From Amycolatopsis sp. NBRC 101858 (GTDB taxonomy: Bacteria > Actinomycetota > Actinomycetes > Mycobacteriales > Pseudonocardiaceae): a stretch of 64,000 bases of DNA. The position numbers and the translations under genes were made by a program. Below are positions 15,209 to 23,604 of the stretch, piece after piece. The stretch spans positions 701,391 to 765,390 of the forward strand of contig NZ_BSTD01000005.1 of assembly GCF_030269325.1 (NCBI RefSeq). Direction: 5' to 3'. Below the pieces are notes generated by a model. That model saw only the letters and a program-made list of their open reading frames with translations, was not told the origin of the DNA and made no database searches. The first letter of the stretch is position 1. Each line of letters opens with the position of its first letter.

Positions 15209-15993
15209 GTGGAGATCCGGACGCTCGGTAGTGCTGACCTGCCCGCGTGCGCCGACCTGGCGGAATCCCGGTCGTGGCCGCGCGAGCCGCCGAAGTGGGC
15301 GTTGCTGCACGACGTCGGGCAGGTTTTCGGGGTGGACGCGCCGGACGGGCCCGGCTTGGCGGCCTGCGCGGCGCTGGTGTCGTTCGAGGCGGTGGCGTCG
15401 ATCTCGATGGTGCTGGTCGCGTCCCGGTTCGAGCGACGCGGACTGGGCCGTGCGATCACGGCGCAAGCGCTTGCGGCGGCGGGCGACCGGGTGACCTGGC
15501 TCCACGCGTCGACGTACGGCCGGCCGCTGTACGAGTCGATGGGGTTCGTGCCCGACGGCGGCTGCCAGGGGCATGTCGGGACCTTCATCGACGACGGCGG
15601 CCCGGGTGCTTCGCCGGGGTCTCTGTGTCCGACGTCCACGCGCTGGACCGGCTCGCTCAGGGCGTGGACCGGCGCCCGCTGCTCGCCCAGCTGGGGACGC
15701 CGTTCGTGGTCGACGGCGGCTTCGCGTTCGGGGTGGACATCGGGCACGTGACGGTGATCGGGCCGGTGGTCGCTGTTTCCGAGGAAGCGGCGAAGGCGGT
15801 GATCCGCGGAGTGGCGCGGTCGGTGTCCGGCGAGGTCCGGGTGGATCCGGACCTGCGGTTCCCGTCGTTGACGGCGTGGGTTCGCGAACGCGGGCTGGCA
15901 CCGGGTGCCCTCGCGCCGCGATTGGTCCTGGACGGCCGGGCGTTGCCAGGCGATCCTTCGATGCGGTTCGCGCCGTTCACCCGGGCGCTGTAG
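15209..15993 (+). pseudogene. GNAT acetyltransferase split by a one-base frameshift
   Basis: The first part (GTG 15209, frame to about 15615) is a GNAT N-acetyltransferase: LVASRFERRGLGRAITAQALAAAGDRVTWLHASTYGRPLYESMGF contains the acetyl-CoA loop RxxGLG. After DDGGPG the frame loses sense, while the +1 frame continues with VSDVHALDRLAQGVDRRPLL and an apparently conserved C-terminal domain to 15993. Loss of one base near 15615 (in GGTGCTTCGCC) explains both halves. It could be a true inactivating mutation or a sequencing error. It is divergent from accD, a position birA occupies in mycobacteria, and overlaps the converging response-regulator gene by 17 bp. Confidence 0.7.
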
Positions 15994-16627
15994 GCCGCAC
16001 CAGGCCGGACTCGTAAGCCGCGATCACCAGTTGTGCCCGGTCGCGGGCCGCCAGCTTGTGCAGCAGCCTTCCGATGTGCGTCTTCACCGTCGCGATCCCC
16101 AAGTGCAGCCGCGCGGCGATCTCGTCGTTCGACAACCCCCGCGCGATCAGTGCCAGCACCTCCTGCTCGCGCGCCGTCACGCCCTCCAGCTGCGTCACCG
16201 GGCCCGTCGGCAGCCGCGCGAACTCCGACACCAGCCGACGCGTCACCGAAGGCGCCAGCAGTGCGTCGCCCGAAGCCACGATCTCGATCGCCGCCAGCAG
16301 GTCCGCCGGTCGCGTGTCCTTCAGCAGGAACCCGCTCGCGCCCGCGCGCAAAGCCGCGTACACGTACTCGTCCAGGTCGAACGTCGTCAGCATCAGCACC
16401 CGGACCTCCGACGACGCGCAGATCAGGCGCGTTGCCTCGATGCCGTCCATCGAGGGCATCCGGACGTCCATCAGCACGACGTCCGGCTTCTCGCGCCGCG
16501 CCACCGCCACCGCTTCGACGCCGTCCGAGGCCTCGCCGACCACCTCCAGGCCCGGGGCGCTGTCGACCAGCACCCGGAAACTGCCGCGCAGCAACGCCTG
16601 GTCGTCGGCGATCAGGACGCGGGTCAC
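15977..16627 (-). CDS. NarL/LuxR-type response regulator
   Basis: A 216-residue two-component regulator. The receiver (1-120) has the acidic pair in LIADDQALLR, the phospho-acceptor Asp in DVVLMDVRMPSMDG, and Lys in GFLLKDTRP. The C-terminal LuxR helix-turn-helix reads LTAREQEVLALIARGLSNDEIAARLHLGIATVKTHIGRLLHKL (with V for the first L). It starts at GTG 16627, overlapping the stop of the upstream sensor kinase (GTGA), so the two are a coupled pair. Confidence 0.92.
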   Translation of the reverse strand: MTRVLIADDQALLRGSFRVLVDSAPGLEVVGEASDGVEAVAVARREKPDVVLMDVRMPSMDGIEATRLICASSEVRVLMLTTFDLDEYVYAALRAGASGFLLKDTRPADLLAAIEIVASGDALLAPSVTRRLVSEFARLPTGPVTQLEGVTAREQEVLALIARGLSNDEIAARLHLGIATVKTHIGRLLHKLAARDRAQLVIAAYESGLVRPTAPG

Positions 16628-17727
16628 CGGGCCGCCGCCGTCTCGTAAGGCAGGCGCGCGAACACGCGGAAGCCGGGATCGCAGGAGCCTGCCGAGAAGT
16701 CGCCGCCGTAGACCGCCACCCGCTCGCGCATGCCGATCAGGCCGTGGCCCGGGGTTGCCGAGCCGCCGCGGCCGTCGTCGCGGACCTCGATGCTCACTTC
16801 CCCTTCGCCGCCCGTGACGCGGATGCGGCACGTCGTCGCGCTCGCGTGCTTGACCACGTTGGTCAGCGCCTCCTGCACGATCCGGTACACCGACTGGCCG
16901 ACGCCGCCGGGCAGCTCGTCGAGACCCTCGACGGCCAGATCCACGGACGGGCCCGCCTGCTCCGCACGTTCGGCGAGCGCGCGCAGGTCGGCGAGCGTCG
17001 GGGCGGGGGCCAGCGCCGGGACACCCGTGCCGTCGCGCAGCACGCCCAGCATTCGCCGCAGCTCGGCCAGCGTCTCGCGGCTGGTGTCTTCGATGACGCG
17101 CAACGCTTCCCTCGCCTCCGCGGGCTGCTCCAACGCCACGTGGTTGCCGACCGCCGCCTTCACCGCGATCAGGCTCATGCTGTGCGCGACGACGTCGTGC
17201 ATCTCGCGCGCGATCCGCAGCCGTTCCGCCGAAACCGCTTCCCGTGCGTGGTTTTCCCGCTCGGCCACGGCGTACTCGCGGCGCCCGTGGACGGCGATGC
17301 CGAGCGCGAACCCGACGATCAGCGCCGACGCCCCGAAGTTCACGGTGGTGGCGGTACTCGGGTTCGGCAGCACCACCCCGAGGAGGCCGATCCCGAGCAG
17401 CCCGGCGACGAACCCGACCCGCGACGCCCGGCTGCCCCGGTGCACGACGAACGTGTAGAGCGCGCACCCGGCCGCCACGACGGCGACCGCCAGCACCGGG
17501 CCGCCGATCGGCACGGCCGCCGCCGTCAGCACGAGCGCCAGGACGTAGGCGGGCCGCGGCCACCACCGCCGCAGCACGATCGGGGTGACGCTCGTCAGCA
17601 TGATCGTCCAACCGAGCCACGGGGGGAGCCACAGCGGCAGCGCCCACGCGCCGGCGGCGAGGTTACCGCCGGCCCCGATCGCCAGCACCAGGACCGCGAG
17701 CACGTCCAGTACCACGCGAATTCGCAT
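16624..17727 (-). CDS. NarX/DesK-type sensor histidine kinase
   Basis: A 367-residue membrane sensor kinase. The first 150 residues contain about five hydrophobic helices (for example LDVLAVLVLAIGAGGNLAAGAW, VAVVAAGCALYTFVV) with no large extracellular domain. The HisKA_3 box ERLRIAREMHDVVAHSMSLIAVKAAVGNH carries the phospho-accepting His. The ATPase domain follows with VVKHASATTCRIRV and GGSATPGHGLIGMRERVA. It phosphorylates the response regulator encoded immediately downstream. The stimulus is unknown; cell-envelope sensing is common in this type. Confidence 0.92.
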   Translation of the reverse strand: MRIRVVLDVLAVLVLAIGAGGNLAAGAWALPLWLPPWLGWTIMLTSVTPIVLRRWWPRPAYVLALVLTAAAVPIGGPVLAVAVVAAGCALYTFVVHRGSRASRVGFVAGLLGIGLLGVVLPNPSTATTVNFGASALIVGFALGIAVHGRREYAVAERENHAREAVSAERLRIAREMHDVVAHSMSLIAVKAAVGNHVALEQPAEAREALRVIEDTSRETLAELRRMLGVLRDGTGVPALAPAPTLADLRALAERAEQAGPSVDLAVEGLDELPGGVGQSVYRIVQEALTNVVKHASATTCRIRVTGGEGEVSIEVRDDGRGGSATPGHGLIGMRERVAVYGGDFSAGSCDPGFRVFARLPYETAAAR

Positions 17728-17761
17728 GCACCGAACGTAATGCGGACGCCCGCGCCGCGCG

Positions 17762-18553
17762 TCAACCCTGAGTCGGACGCTCCGTGTAATGCTTCTTCAC
17801 GGCCTCGACGCGCTCGTGCGTCCAGTCCGGCAGGTCGACGCCGTGCGTGGCGGCGAACAGCTTGTCGAGCTGCTCGTGGCGCCGGGCCAGCTCCGCGACG
17901 ACGTCGCCGGGCGCGGCCTCGGTGAACTCGACGCGGGTGCCTTCGAGGGGATCCTGGAGCACGTGCCAGCCCGGCTCGTCCGGGAGCAGCGCGCGGACCT
18001 CGTCCACCGGCTTCCAGACGAGGTCGCGGCGGAAGCGGATCGTGCCGTCGGAGAGGACCTCGCCGAAGCCGAGGCCGAACTCCTCCACATAGGACGCCAT
18101 GCGGGCGTGCCAGTCCTCCGGCTGCTCGACGTCCCGGCCGGACAGGCGCGCGCCGAGGGCGTCGAGGCAGACGTCCCAGCCGCTCGCGGTGCGGCCCGCG
18201 GCGAGCTTCGCGATCGCCGGGTCGCCGCGGCCGAACGTGTGCGTGAACTCGAGGAGGCTGCCGTCGCCGTCCGGGGTGATCAGCCAGCGCAGGGTGTCGT
18301 CGTTCCAGACGAAGGTGAACTCGCGCGGCGGGTCGACGGTGACGACCTTCCCGGTCGTCGTCTTGTCGTCGCCGGGGAAGGTGAACCGGATCGCGCCGCC
18401 GGCACGCAGCTCGACGTCCACCTTCGCCGGGAACCAGTGCGCCAGCTCGCCCGGGTCCGTGATGGCGTGCCAGACCTGCTCGGGCGCGTGCTTCAGGCGG
18501 CGTTCGAACCGCAGGGCGGGACGGTCATCGGCGGTCAGCAGCTTCGCGGGCAT
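17762..18553 (-). CDS. SRPBCC (AHSA1-like) domain protein
   Basis: About 263 residues. An N-terminal START/SRPBCC domain of the Aha1 type (RFERRLKHAPEQVWHAITDPGELAHWFPAKVDVELRAGGAIRFTF, then LLEFTHTF) forms a hydrophobic ligand cavity. The second half (about 140-263) is a related or appended domain with GTRVEFTEAAPGDVVAELARRHEQLDKLF. Actinobacterial members are usually co-encoded with an ArsR or MarR regulator, as here. I place the start at 18553 (MPAKLL); an ATG at 18577 is possible. The upstream TTATATGCAAG element resembles one near the MarR/FMN-reductase promoter. Confidence 0.78.
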   Translation of the reverse strand: MPAKLLTADDRPALRFERRLKHAPEQVWHAITDPGELAHWFPAKVDVELRAGGAIRFTFPGDDKTTTGKVVTVDPPREFTFVWNDDTLRWLITPDGDGSLLEFTHTFGRGDPAIAKLAAGRTASGWDVCLDALGARLSGRDVEQPEDWHARMASYVEEFGLGFGEVLSDGTIRFRRDLVWKPVDEVRALLPDEPGWHVLQDPLEGTRVEFTEAAPGDVVAELARRHEQLDKLFAATHGVDLPDWTHERVEAVKKHYTERPTQG

Positions 18554-18584
18554 GCTTGCATATAACCACCGAGGCATATACGGG

Positions 18585-19001
18585 TCAAGCGCCGCGGACG
18601 GCGACGACCGCGGCCGCCAGTTCCGGGTCGCCCGCGGCCTTGTCGAGAGAGGTCCGCAGCACCGAGCAGTACGTCGGCTCGGTCTCGGCGTAGCGCTTGC
18701 GGCCGGCGTCGGTGATCACCGAGTAGACGCCGCGGCGGTCGTCCTCGCACAGGTCGCGGATCGTGAGGCCGGCGTCTTCGAGGCGCGCGCACATCCGGCT
18801 GACCGAGCTCTGGTTGAGCCCGATCGCCTCGGCGAGCTCCTGCATCCGCAGGCCGCCACGCGGGCCCGCGACCAGCTTGCCGAGCGCGCGGTACTCGGAC
18901 AGGCCCAGCCCGTGCCTCCGTTGCAGTGCCTTGCCGAGGTCCTGCTCGATGCGGGCGTGCAGCACGAGCATGCGGCCCCAGGACTGTTCGTCGACGGTCA
19001 T
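18585..19001 (-). CDS. MarR family transcriptional regulator
   Basis: A 138-residue winged-helix regulator. LGLSEYRALGKLVAGPRGGLRMQELAEAIGLNQSSVSRMCARLEDAGLTIRDLCEDDRRGVYSVITDAGRK covers recognition helix and wing, with DDRRG. It lies between the SRPBCC gene on the same strand and the divergent flavin reductase gene. A shared TTATATG...CAAG element upstream of each neighbour suggests it controls both. Confidence 0.88.
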   Translation of the reverse strand: MTVDEQSWGRMLVLHARIEQDLGKALQRRHGLGLSEYRALGKLVAGPRGGLRMQELAEAIGLNQSSVSRMCARLEDAGLTIRDLCEDDRRGVYSVITDAGRKRYAETEPTYCSVLRTSLDKAAGDPELAAAVVAVRGA

Positions 19002-19047
19002 CTCTCCCGCCCTCCTCTTGACAGCCAGCATAGTCCATGGGCAGTCT

Positions 19048-19064
19048 TTATATGTACATGCAAG
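19048..19064. promoter_or_regulatory. candidate MarR site in a divergent promoter
   Basis: TTATATG-TACATG-CAAG (19048-19064) lies between the divergent MarR and flavin reductase genes, with the ATGTACAT palindrome inside. A shorter version, TTATATGCAAG on the minus strand (18565-18555), lies just upstream of the SRPBCC start. The sharing suggests one regulator, probably the 18585 MarR. Two sites only, so this is weak evidence. Confidence 0.35.
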
Positions 19065-19082
19065 TAACTGAGGGGACCTGAG

Positions 19083-19643
19083 ATGACGCGGAACTTCCTC
19101 TTCCTGGTCGGCGCGGCGCGGGCCGGCGGGAACACGGAAATGCTGGCCCGGCGGGCGGCGAGGGAGCTGCCTCGCGACGCCGAACAGCGGTGGCTCCGGT
19201 TGCCCGAGCTGCCGCTGCCGCCGTTCGAAGACCGCCGCCACGGGGCCGGCGAGCACCCGGCACCGGGTGAGAACGAGCAGCTGCTGATGGACGCGACGTT
19301 CGAAGCGACCGACATCGTCGTGGTGTCACCGGTGTATTGGTACTCGGTCGCGGCGAGCGTGAAGCTCTACTTGGACTACTGGTCGGGCTGGATGCGGCTG
19401 CCGGTCGAGTTCAAGCCGAAGATGCGCGGCAAGTCGCTGTGGGGCGTGAGCGTCCTGAGCGAGACGGCGCGCGAGGCCCAGCCGCTGATCGGCACGCTCG
19501 AGCTGTGCGCGGAGTACCTGAGCATGAACTGGGGCGGCGTGCTCCTGGGGAACGGCAGCCGCCCCGGCGACGTGCTCCTGGACGCCGACGCGATGTCCGC
19601 GGCCTCGACGTTCTTCACCGGCGCGGACCTGGTGACCGCCTAG
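19083..19643 (+). CDS. NADPH-dependent FMN reductase, flavodoxin fold
   Basis: A 186-residue flavoprotein-type reductase. The N-terminal FLFLVGAARAGGNTEMLARRAA is the FMN phosphate-binding loop of the flavodoxin-like family, and DIVVVSPVYWYSVAASVKLYLDYW is the conserved isoalloxazine-contact segment (PVYW). It probably reduces quinones or flavins in the cytoplasm. It is divergent from the MarR gene, consistent with redox- or phenolic-responsive control. It ends overlapping the stop of a converging TetR gene by 4 bp. Confidence 0.85.
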   Translation: MTRNFLFLVGAARAGGNTEMLARRAARELPRDAEQRWLRLPELPLPPFEDRRHGAGEHPAPGENEQLLMDATFEATDIVVVSPVYWYSVAASVKLYLDYWSGWMRLPVEFKPKMRGKSLWGVSVLSETAREAQPLIGTLELCAEYLSMNWGGVLLGNGSRPGDVLLDADAMSAASTFFTGADLVTA

Positions 19644-20212
19644 GCGAGGACGTCGGTCGCGATCAGGTGCAGGCCGCGCACGAGGTCGGCGCCCGACGGC
19701 GCGCGGTCCGGGTCGATCAGCCACTGCAGCATCACGCCCGAGAGCAGGGCCTGGTGCACGGTGCCGACGGCCCGGGCCTCGTCGCTGCTGTCATCGAGGC
19801 CCTGGAAGAGGTTCGCCAGCCCGAACCGGGCCAGTTCCAGGGCGTTCGCCAGCTGTGCGCGCACTTCGGGGTCGAGGTCCGGCTGCGAGTAGGCCTCCAT
19901 GCTCACCGCCCACATCCGGCGGTGCTCTTCGAACGACTCGATGACCCGGTGCCAGATCAGCTCGAACCGCTCGGCCGGTGCCGCGCCCGCCGGCGTCTCG
20001 ACCTGCAGCACCTCGGCCAGCGTCTCGCCCCACTCCTCGTTCGCCTCGATCAGTGCGGTGTTGAGCAGGGCTTCCCGCGAGCCGAAGTGGTAGCCGATGG
20101 CGGCCATGCTCACGTTCGCCGCCGAGGCCAGGTCACGCACGGTCGTGCGGGCGTAGCCCTTCTCGTTCAAGCAGCGCTTCGCGCCGGCCAGCAGTGCGTC
20201 CTTGTTGCCCAT
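19640..20212 (-). CDS. TetR family transcriptional regulator
   Basis: A 190-residue repressor. The N-terminal DNA-binding domain LLAGAKRCLNEKGYARTTVRDLASAANVSMAAIGYHFGSREALLNTAL is typical TetR/AcrR, and the helical ligand-binding C-domain has the TetR_C pattern. It is divergent from a FAD monooxygenase gene. An imperfect palindrome CGCCTTAGGCG at 20232-20242 between them may be its operator. Confidence 0.9.
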   Translation of the reverse strand: MGNKDALLAGAKRCLNEKGYARTTVRDLASAANVSMAAIGYHFGSREALLNTALIEANEEWGETLAEVLQVETPAGAAPAERFELIWHRVIESFEEHRRMWAVSMEAYSQPDLDPEVRAQLANALELARFGLANLFQGLDDSSDEARAVGTVHQALLSGVMLQWLIDPDRAPSGADLVRGLHLIATDVLA

Positions 20213-20231
20213 GCCCGCAGCCTAGCACGGA

Positions 20232-20242
20232 CGCCTTAGGCG
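20232..20242. promoter_or_regulatory. candidate TetR operator
   Basis: CGCCT-T-AGGCG, a 5-bp inverted repeat around one base, followed by a second AACGCCTTGCGCG copy-like half site. It lies in the 73-bp gap between the divergent TetR and FAD monooxygenase genes, the expected position for a TetR site. Short, so uncertain. Confidence 0.35.
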
Positions 20243-20285
20243 AACGCCTTGCGCGATCGCCCAAATCGCGGTTATGGTTCTCGGC

Positions 20286-21473
20286 ATGACGAACCGACGA
20301 GTCCTCATCTCCGGCGCCGGCGTCGCCGGCCCCGCCCTCGCCTTCTGGCTCCACCGCCACGGCTTCACGCCGACGGTCGTCGAGCGCGCTCCCGAGCTGC
20401 GCGACGGCGGCTACGCGGTCGACTTCCGCGGCGCGTCCCTGCGCGTCCTCGACCGGATGGGCCTGCTGCCGCAGGTCGAAGCAGCCGCGACCCGGATGGG
20501 CGAAGTGACCTATGTGGACGGTGACGACCGGCCGCTGGTCGGCACGCCCGCGTCCGTCCAGAGCGGTGAACTGGAAATCCTTCGCGGTGACCTGTCGCGG
20601 ATCCTCTACGACGCCACGAAAGACGACGTCGAGTACGTCTTCGGCGACTCGATCACCGGTGTCCTCGAACGCGGCGACGGCGTCACGGTCACCTTCGAAC
20701 ACGGCGAGCCACGCGAGTTCGACCTGGTCGTCGGCGCCGACGGGCTGCACTCGAACGTGCGCTCGCTGGTCTTCGGCGACGAGTCCTGGTACCGCCGCGA
20801 CCTCGGCTACTACGTCTCGATCTGCACCGTGCCGAACCACCTCGGCCTCGACCACGTCGGCCGGTTCTACAACGAGCCGAACCGCACCATCGGCGTCTAC
20901 AGCGCGCGGGACAACGCGGAGGCGAAGGCGCTGTTCTGGTTCGGCTCTCCGCCGATCGACTACGACCACCGCGACGTCGAGCAGCAGCGGCGGATCGTCG
21001 AGGAAACGTTCAGCGGTGCCGGCTGGGAGACGCCGACGCTGCTCGAGGCGATGCGCGAAGCGCCGGACTTCTACTTCGACTCGGCGAGCCAGATCGTGCT
21101 CGACTCGTATTCACGCGGCCGCGTCGCGCTGGTCGGCGACGCCGCGTACTGCGCCGCGCCGCTCTCGGGCATGGGGACGAGCCTCGCGATCGTCGGCGCG
21201 TACGTGCTGGCGGGCGAACTCGCGGCGGCCGACGGCCACGTCAAGGCGTTCGGGGCGTACGAGGCCGAGATGCGTGGCTTCGTCGATGCGTGTCAGAAAC
21301 TGGCCCAGGGCAACGGGAAGTGGTTCGTACCACCGACCCGCGGGTGGATCCGGCTGCGCAACCTGAACTACAAGCTGCTGCCGTACCTGCCGTGGCGCAA
21401 AGTGATCGAGGAGATGCCGCTCAAAGCGGGCAACGCGATCACGCTCAAGGAGTATGCGGCGGCGCGGGCGTGA
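20286..21473 (+). CDS. FAD-dependent monooxygenase (PHBH-fold, TetX-like)
   Basis: Class A flavoprotein monooxygenase of 395 residues. RVLISGAGVAGPALAFWLHRHGF is the GxGxxG FAD-binding loop. LVVGADGLHSNVRSLVF is the DG motif, and GRVALVGDAAYCAAPLSGMGTSLAIVGAYVLAGEL is the GD motif that contacts the FAD ribityl. Members hydroxylate aromatics or inactivate antibiotics such as tetracycline and rifamycin. The divergent TetR gene likely regulates it. The start at 20286 leaves a family-typical MTNRRVLISG. Confidence 0.88.
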   Translation: MTNRRVLISGAGVAGPALAFWLHRHGFTPTVVERAPELRDGGYAVDFRGASLRVLDRMGLLPQVEAAATRMGEVTYVDGDDRPLVGTPASVQSGELEILRGDLSRILYDATKDDVEYVFGDSITGVLERGDGVTVTFEHGEPREFDLVVGADGLHSNVRSLVFGDESWYRRDLGYYVSICTVPNHLGLDHVGRFYNEPNRTIGVYSARDNAEAKALFWFGSPPIDYDHRDVEQQRRIVEETFSGAGWETPTLLEAMREAPDFYFDSASQIVLDSYSRGRVALVGDAAYCAAPLSGMGTSLAIVGAYVLAGELAAADGHVKAFGAYEAEMRGFVDACQKLAQGNGKWFVPPTRGWIRLRNLNYKLLPYLPWRKVIEEMPLKAGNAITLKEYAAARA

Positions 21474-21804
21474 CGCCGCGGCGCTTCGCGATGCCGGCCA
21501 TGTTCTCCTCGCCCCAGTCTCCCAGCGGCAGCAACGCGGTGTTCAGCCGCTGACCCAGGTCGGTCAGCGAGTACTCGACCTTCGGCGGGATCTCGTGGAA
21601 CACCTCGCGGTGCACGACCTCGTCCGCCTCCAGTTCCCGCAGCGCCTGGATCAGCATCTTTTCGCTGATCCCGTTCACTTTCCGCTTCAGCTCCCCGAAC
21701 CGCAGCGGTTCGGCGTGCAGCGCCCAGAGGATCAGGGCCTTCCAGCGGCCGCCGACGACGTCGATCGCGGCGTCGAGCCCGCAGCGGTAGGTTCTCGCCA
21801 GCAT
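21445..21804 (-). CDS. HxlR-type winged-helix regulator
   Basis: A 119-residue HxlR regulator. CGLDAAIDVVGGRWKALILWALHAEPLRFGELKRKVNGISEKMLIQALRELEADEVVHREVFHEIPPKVEYSLTDLGQRL is the whole domain; the family Cys near the N-terminus (YRCGLD) is a known redox or electrophile sensor in relatives. It overlaps the end of the converging monooxygenase gene by 29 bp and is divergent from the imine-reductase-like/SDR operon, whose promoter holds a clear palindrome. Confidence 0.9.
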   Translation of the reverse strand: MLARTYRCGLDAAIDVVGGRWKALILWALHAEPLRFGELKRKVNGISEKMLIQALRELEADEVVHREVFHEIPPKVEYSLTDLGQRLNTALLPLGDWGEENMAGIAKRRGVTPAPPHTP

Positions 21805-21827
21805 GCAGGATCCTTACCTTTTGGTGG

Positions 21828-21850
21828 GTACCTGACTTATTAGTCGGTAC
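21828..21850. promoter_or_regulatory. palindromic HxlR operator candidate
   Basis: GTACCTGACT-TATT-AGTCGGTAC, an inverted repeat interrupted by one extra base, centred between the divergent HxlR and imine-reductase-like genes. GTAC ends and central A/T are typical of HxlR/YodB-type sites. It likely controls both directions. Confidence 0.55.
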
Positions 21851-21886
21851 TTGTCCATAGTAAAGCGCGCCCGCAGCATGATCGGC

Positions 21887-22738
21887 ATGGGAGAAAGCAA
21901 GAAACAGGTGGGCGTGCTCGGCCTGGGGCGGATGGGTGCGGCCCTCGCCGGCGCGCTTCTCGGGGCGGGCCACGACGTCGTGGTGTGGAACCGGTCGCCG
22001 CTCAAGGCGGGCCCGCTGCTCGACCGCGGCGCGCGCCTCGCGGCCACGCCGGCGGAAGCGGCCTCGGCGGACGTCGTGATCAGTTGTCTGTCCACTTACG
22101 ACAGTCAGCAGGCGGTGCTGGAAGCCGCTTCGCCGAAGGTGCTGGTCAACCTCACTTCGGGGACGCCCGCGCAGGCTCGTGACGCGGCCGCGTGGGCGTC
22201 GTCCGCGGGTGTCGACTACGTGGACGGCGTGATCATGGCGGTGCCGCAGGGCATCGGGACCGCGCAGTCGCGGATCCTGTACAGCGGTTCGGCGTCGGTG
22301 TTTTCGGCGCAGCGCGAGGTGCTGTCGGTGCTGGGGGAGCCGGTGTTCCTCGGCGAGGACGCCGGTCTGGCGGCGCTGTACGACCTGGCGCTGCTCGGCA
22401 TCATGTGGTCGACGATGGCGGGGTACCTGCACGCGCTGGCGCTGGTCGGGACTGAGGGCGTCGAGCCGTCGACGTTCACGCCGATGGCGTTGTCGTGGCT
22501 CTCGGCGGTCGGCGGGTTCCTGCCGGGGATCGGCGCGCAGGTCGCGAGCGGCGACTATGCGACGGACGTGTCCGCTTTGGACATCAACGCGGCCGGGCTC
22601 GGCCTGCTGGTGGAGACGAGCCGCGCGCAGGGGATCGGGTTTTCGGTGCCGGCGGCGGTCCGGGAGCTGTTCGACCGCGCGGTGGCGGCGGGCCACGGCG
22701 CGCACGCGATCGCGAGTGTCATCGAGGAGATCCGGTGA
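21887..22738 (+). CDS. NAD(P)-dependent oxidoreductase, imine reductase/beta-hydroxyacid dehydrogenase type
   Basis: A 283-residue two-domain enzyme. VGVLGLGRMGAALAGALLGAGHDVVVWNRSPLKAG is the GxGxxG Rossmann motif with the NADPH-preferring Arg (WNR). The C-terminal helical domain (MAGYLHALALVGTEGVEPSTFTPMA) is like that of imine reductases rather than classical 3-hydroxyisobutyrate dehydrogenase. The usual catalytic Lys region is replaced, consistent with an IRED-like enzyme. The start is set at 21887; an upstream ATG at 21878 is out of frame and a GTG/ATG at 21851 would add an odd leader. It overlaps the next SDR gene (GTGA). Confidence 0.78.
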   Translation: MGESKKQVGVLGLGRMGAALAGALLGAGHDVVVWNRSPLKAGPLLDRGARLAATPAEAASADVVISCLSTYDSQQAVLEAASPKVLVNLTSGTPAQARDAAAWASSAGVDYVDGVIMAVPQGIGTAQSRILYSGSASVFSAQREVLSVLGEPVFLGEDAGLAALYDLALLGIMWSTMAGYLHALALVGTEGVEPSTFTPMALSWLSAVGGFLPGIGAQVASGDYATDVSALDINAAGLGLLVETSRAQGIGFSVPAAVRELFDRAVAAGHGAHAIASVIEEIR

Positions 22739-23472
22739 AGTATTCGGGGAAGAAGGCCATCGTCACGGGCGGCACGCACGGCATGGGACTGGCGGTGGTG
22801 CGCGCGCTCCTGGACGGCGGCGCGGAGGTGCTGGCGACCGGCCGTGACGTGTCGGGGCTGGACGGGCCGGCGCACTGGCTGTCGTCGGACGCTTCGTCGC
22901 TGGCCGACATCGAGGCTTTGGGGGCGTTCGCCGCCGAGAAGCTGGGTTCGGTGGACCTGGTGTTCATCAACGTCGGTTTCGCGACTTTGACGCCGTATCC
23001 GGAGGCGACCCCGGAGATCTACGACCGGACGTTCGACGTCAACGCGAAGGGCGCGTATTTCACGGCCCAGCGCTTGGCCGGGCTGGTGCGGCCGGGCGGG
23101 TCGTTCGTGTTCACGACCTCGGTGGCGGCCGGGGCGGGGATAGCGGGGATGGGCCCGTATTCGGCGGCGAAGGCGGCGGTCCGGTCGTTCGCGCTGACGT
23201 ACGCGGCCGAGCTGGCCCCGCGCGGAATCCGGGTGAACGTGGTCAGCCCGGGCTACACGGACACCCCGACGATGGGGGTGACGGGGGTACCGGCCGCGGT
23301 AATGGCGGCCTTCAAGGCAACGGGCGACGAGGTGACACCGCTGAAGAGGCACGCAAGGGTCGAAGAGGTCGCGGCGGCGGTGCTGTTCTTGGCATTCGAG
23401 GCAACGTTCACAACGGGTGCGGACTTGCCGGTGGATGGCGGCTTGGGCCAGCGGCTCACGTTGCCGGCGTGA
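22735..23472 (+). CDS. short-chain dehydrogenase/reductase
   Basis: Classical SDR of 245 residues. AIVTGGTHGMGLAVVRALLDGG is the TGxxxGxG cofactor site and FINVGFA stands for NNAG. Catalytic Ser and YSAAK are in TTSVAAGAGIAGMGPYSAAKAAVRSF, and the C-terminus has the family DGGLGQR. The GTG start overlaps the stop of the imine-reductase-like gene, so the two enzymes are co-translated and probably act on related carbonyl/imine substrates under HxlR control. Confidence 0.88.
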   Translation: MKYSGKKAIVTGGTHGMGLAVVRALLDGGAEVLATGRDVSGLDGPAHWLSSDASSLADIEALGAFAAEKLGSVDLVFINVGFATLTPYPEATPEIYDRTFDVNAKGAYFTAQRLAGLVRPGGSFVFTTSVAAGAGIAGMGPYSAAKAAVRSFALTYAAELAPRGIRVNVVSPGYTDTPTMGVTGVPAAVMAAFKATGDEVTPLKRHARVEEVAAAVLFLAFEATFTTGADLPVDGGLGQRLTLPA

Positions 23473-23546
23473 GGTGAGGGGCGCGGCTTGCGCCTTGGCT
23501 TGGCGGTGCGAGTGGGTGACCCGCCTGCTCGCGCCGGCGGTGCCTC

Positions 23547-23591
23547 GGCGGCGCGGGCGGGCTTGGCCGGTGCTTGCCCGCCCGCGCCGCC
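23547..23591. terminator. strong bidirectional terminator hairpin
   Basis: Perfect 16-bp stem (23547-23562 with 23576-23591; GGCGGCGCGGGCGGGC) around a 13-base loop, between the converging SDR gene and the quinone-reductase gene. Confidence 0.8.
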
Positions 23592-23604
23592 CCCTCCCGG
23601 ACCT

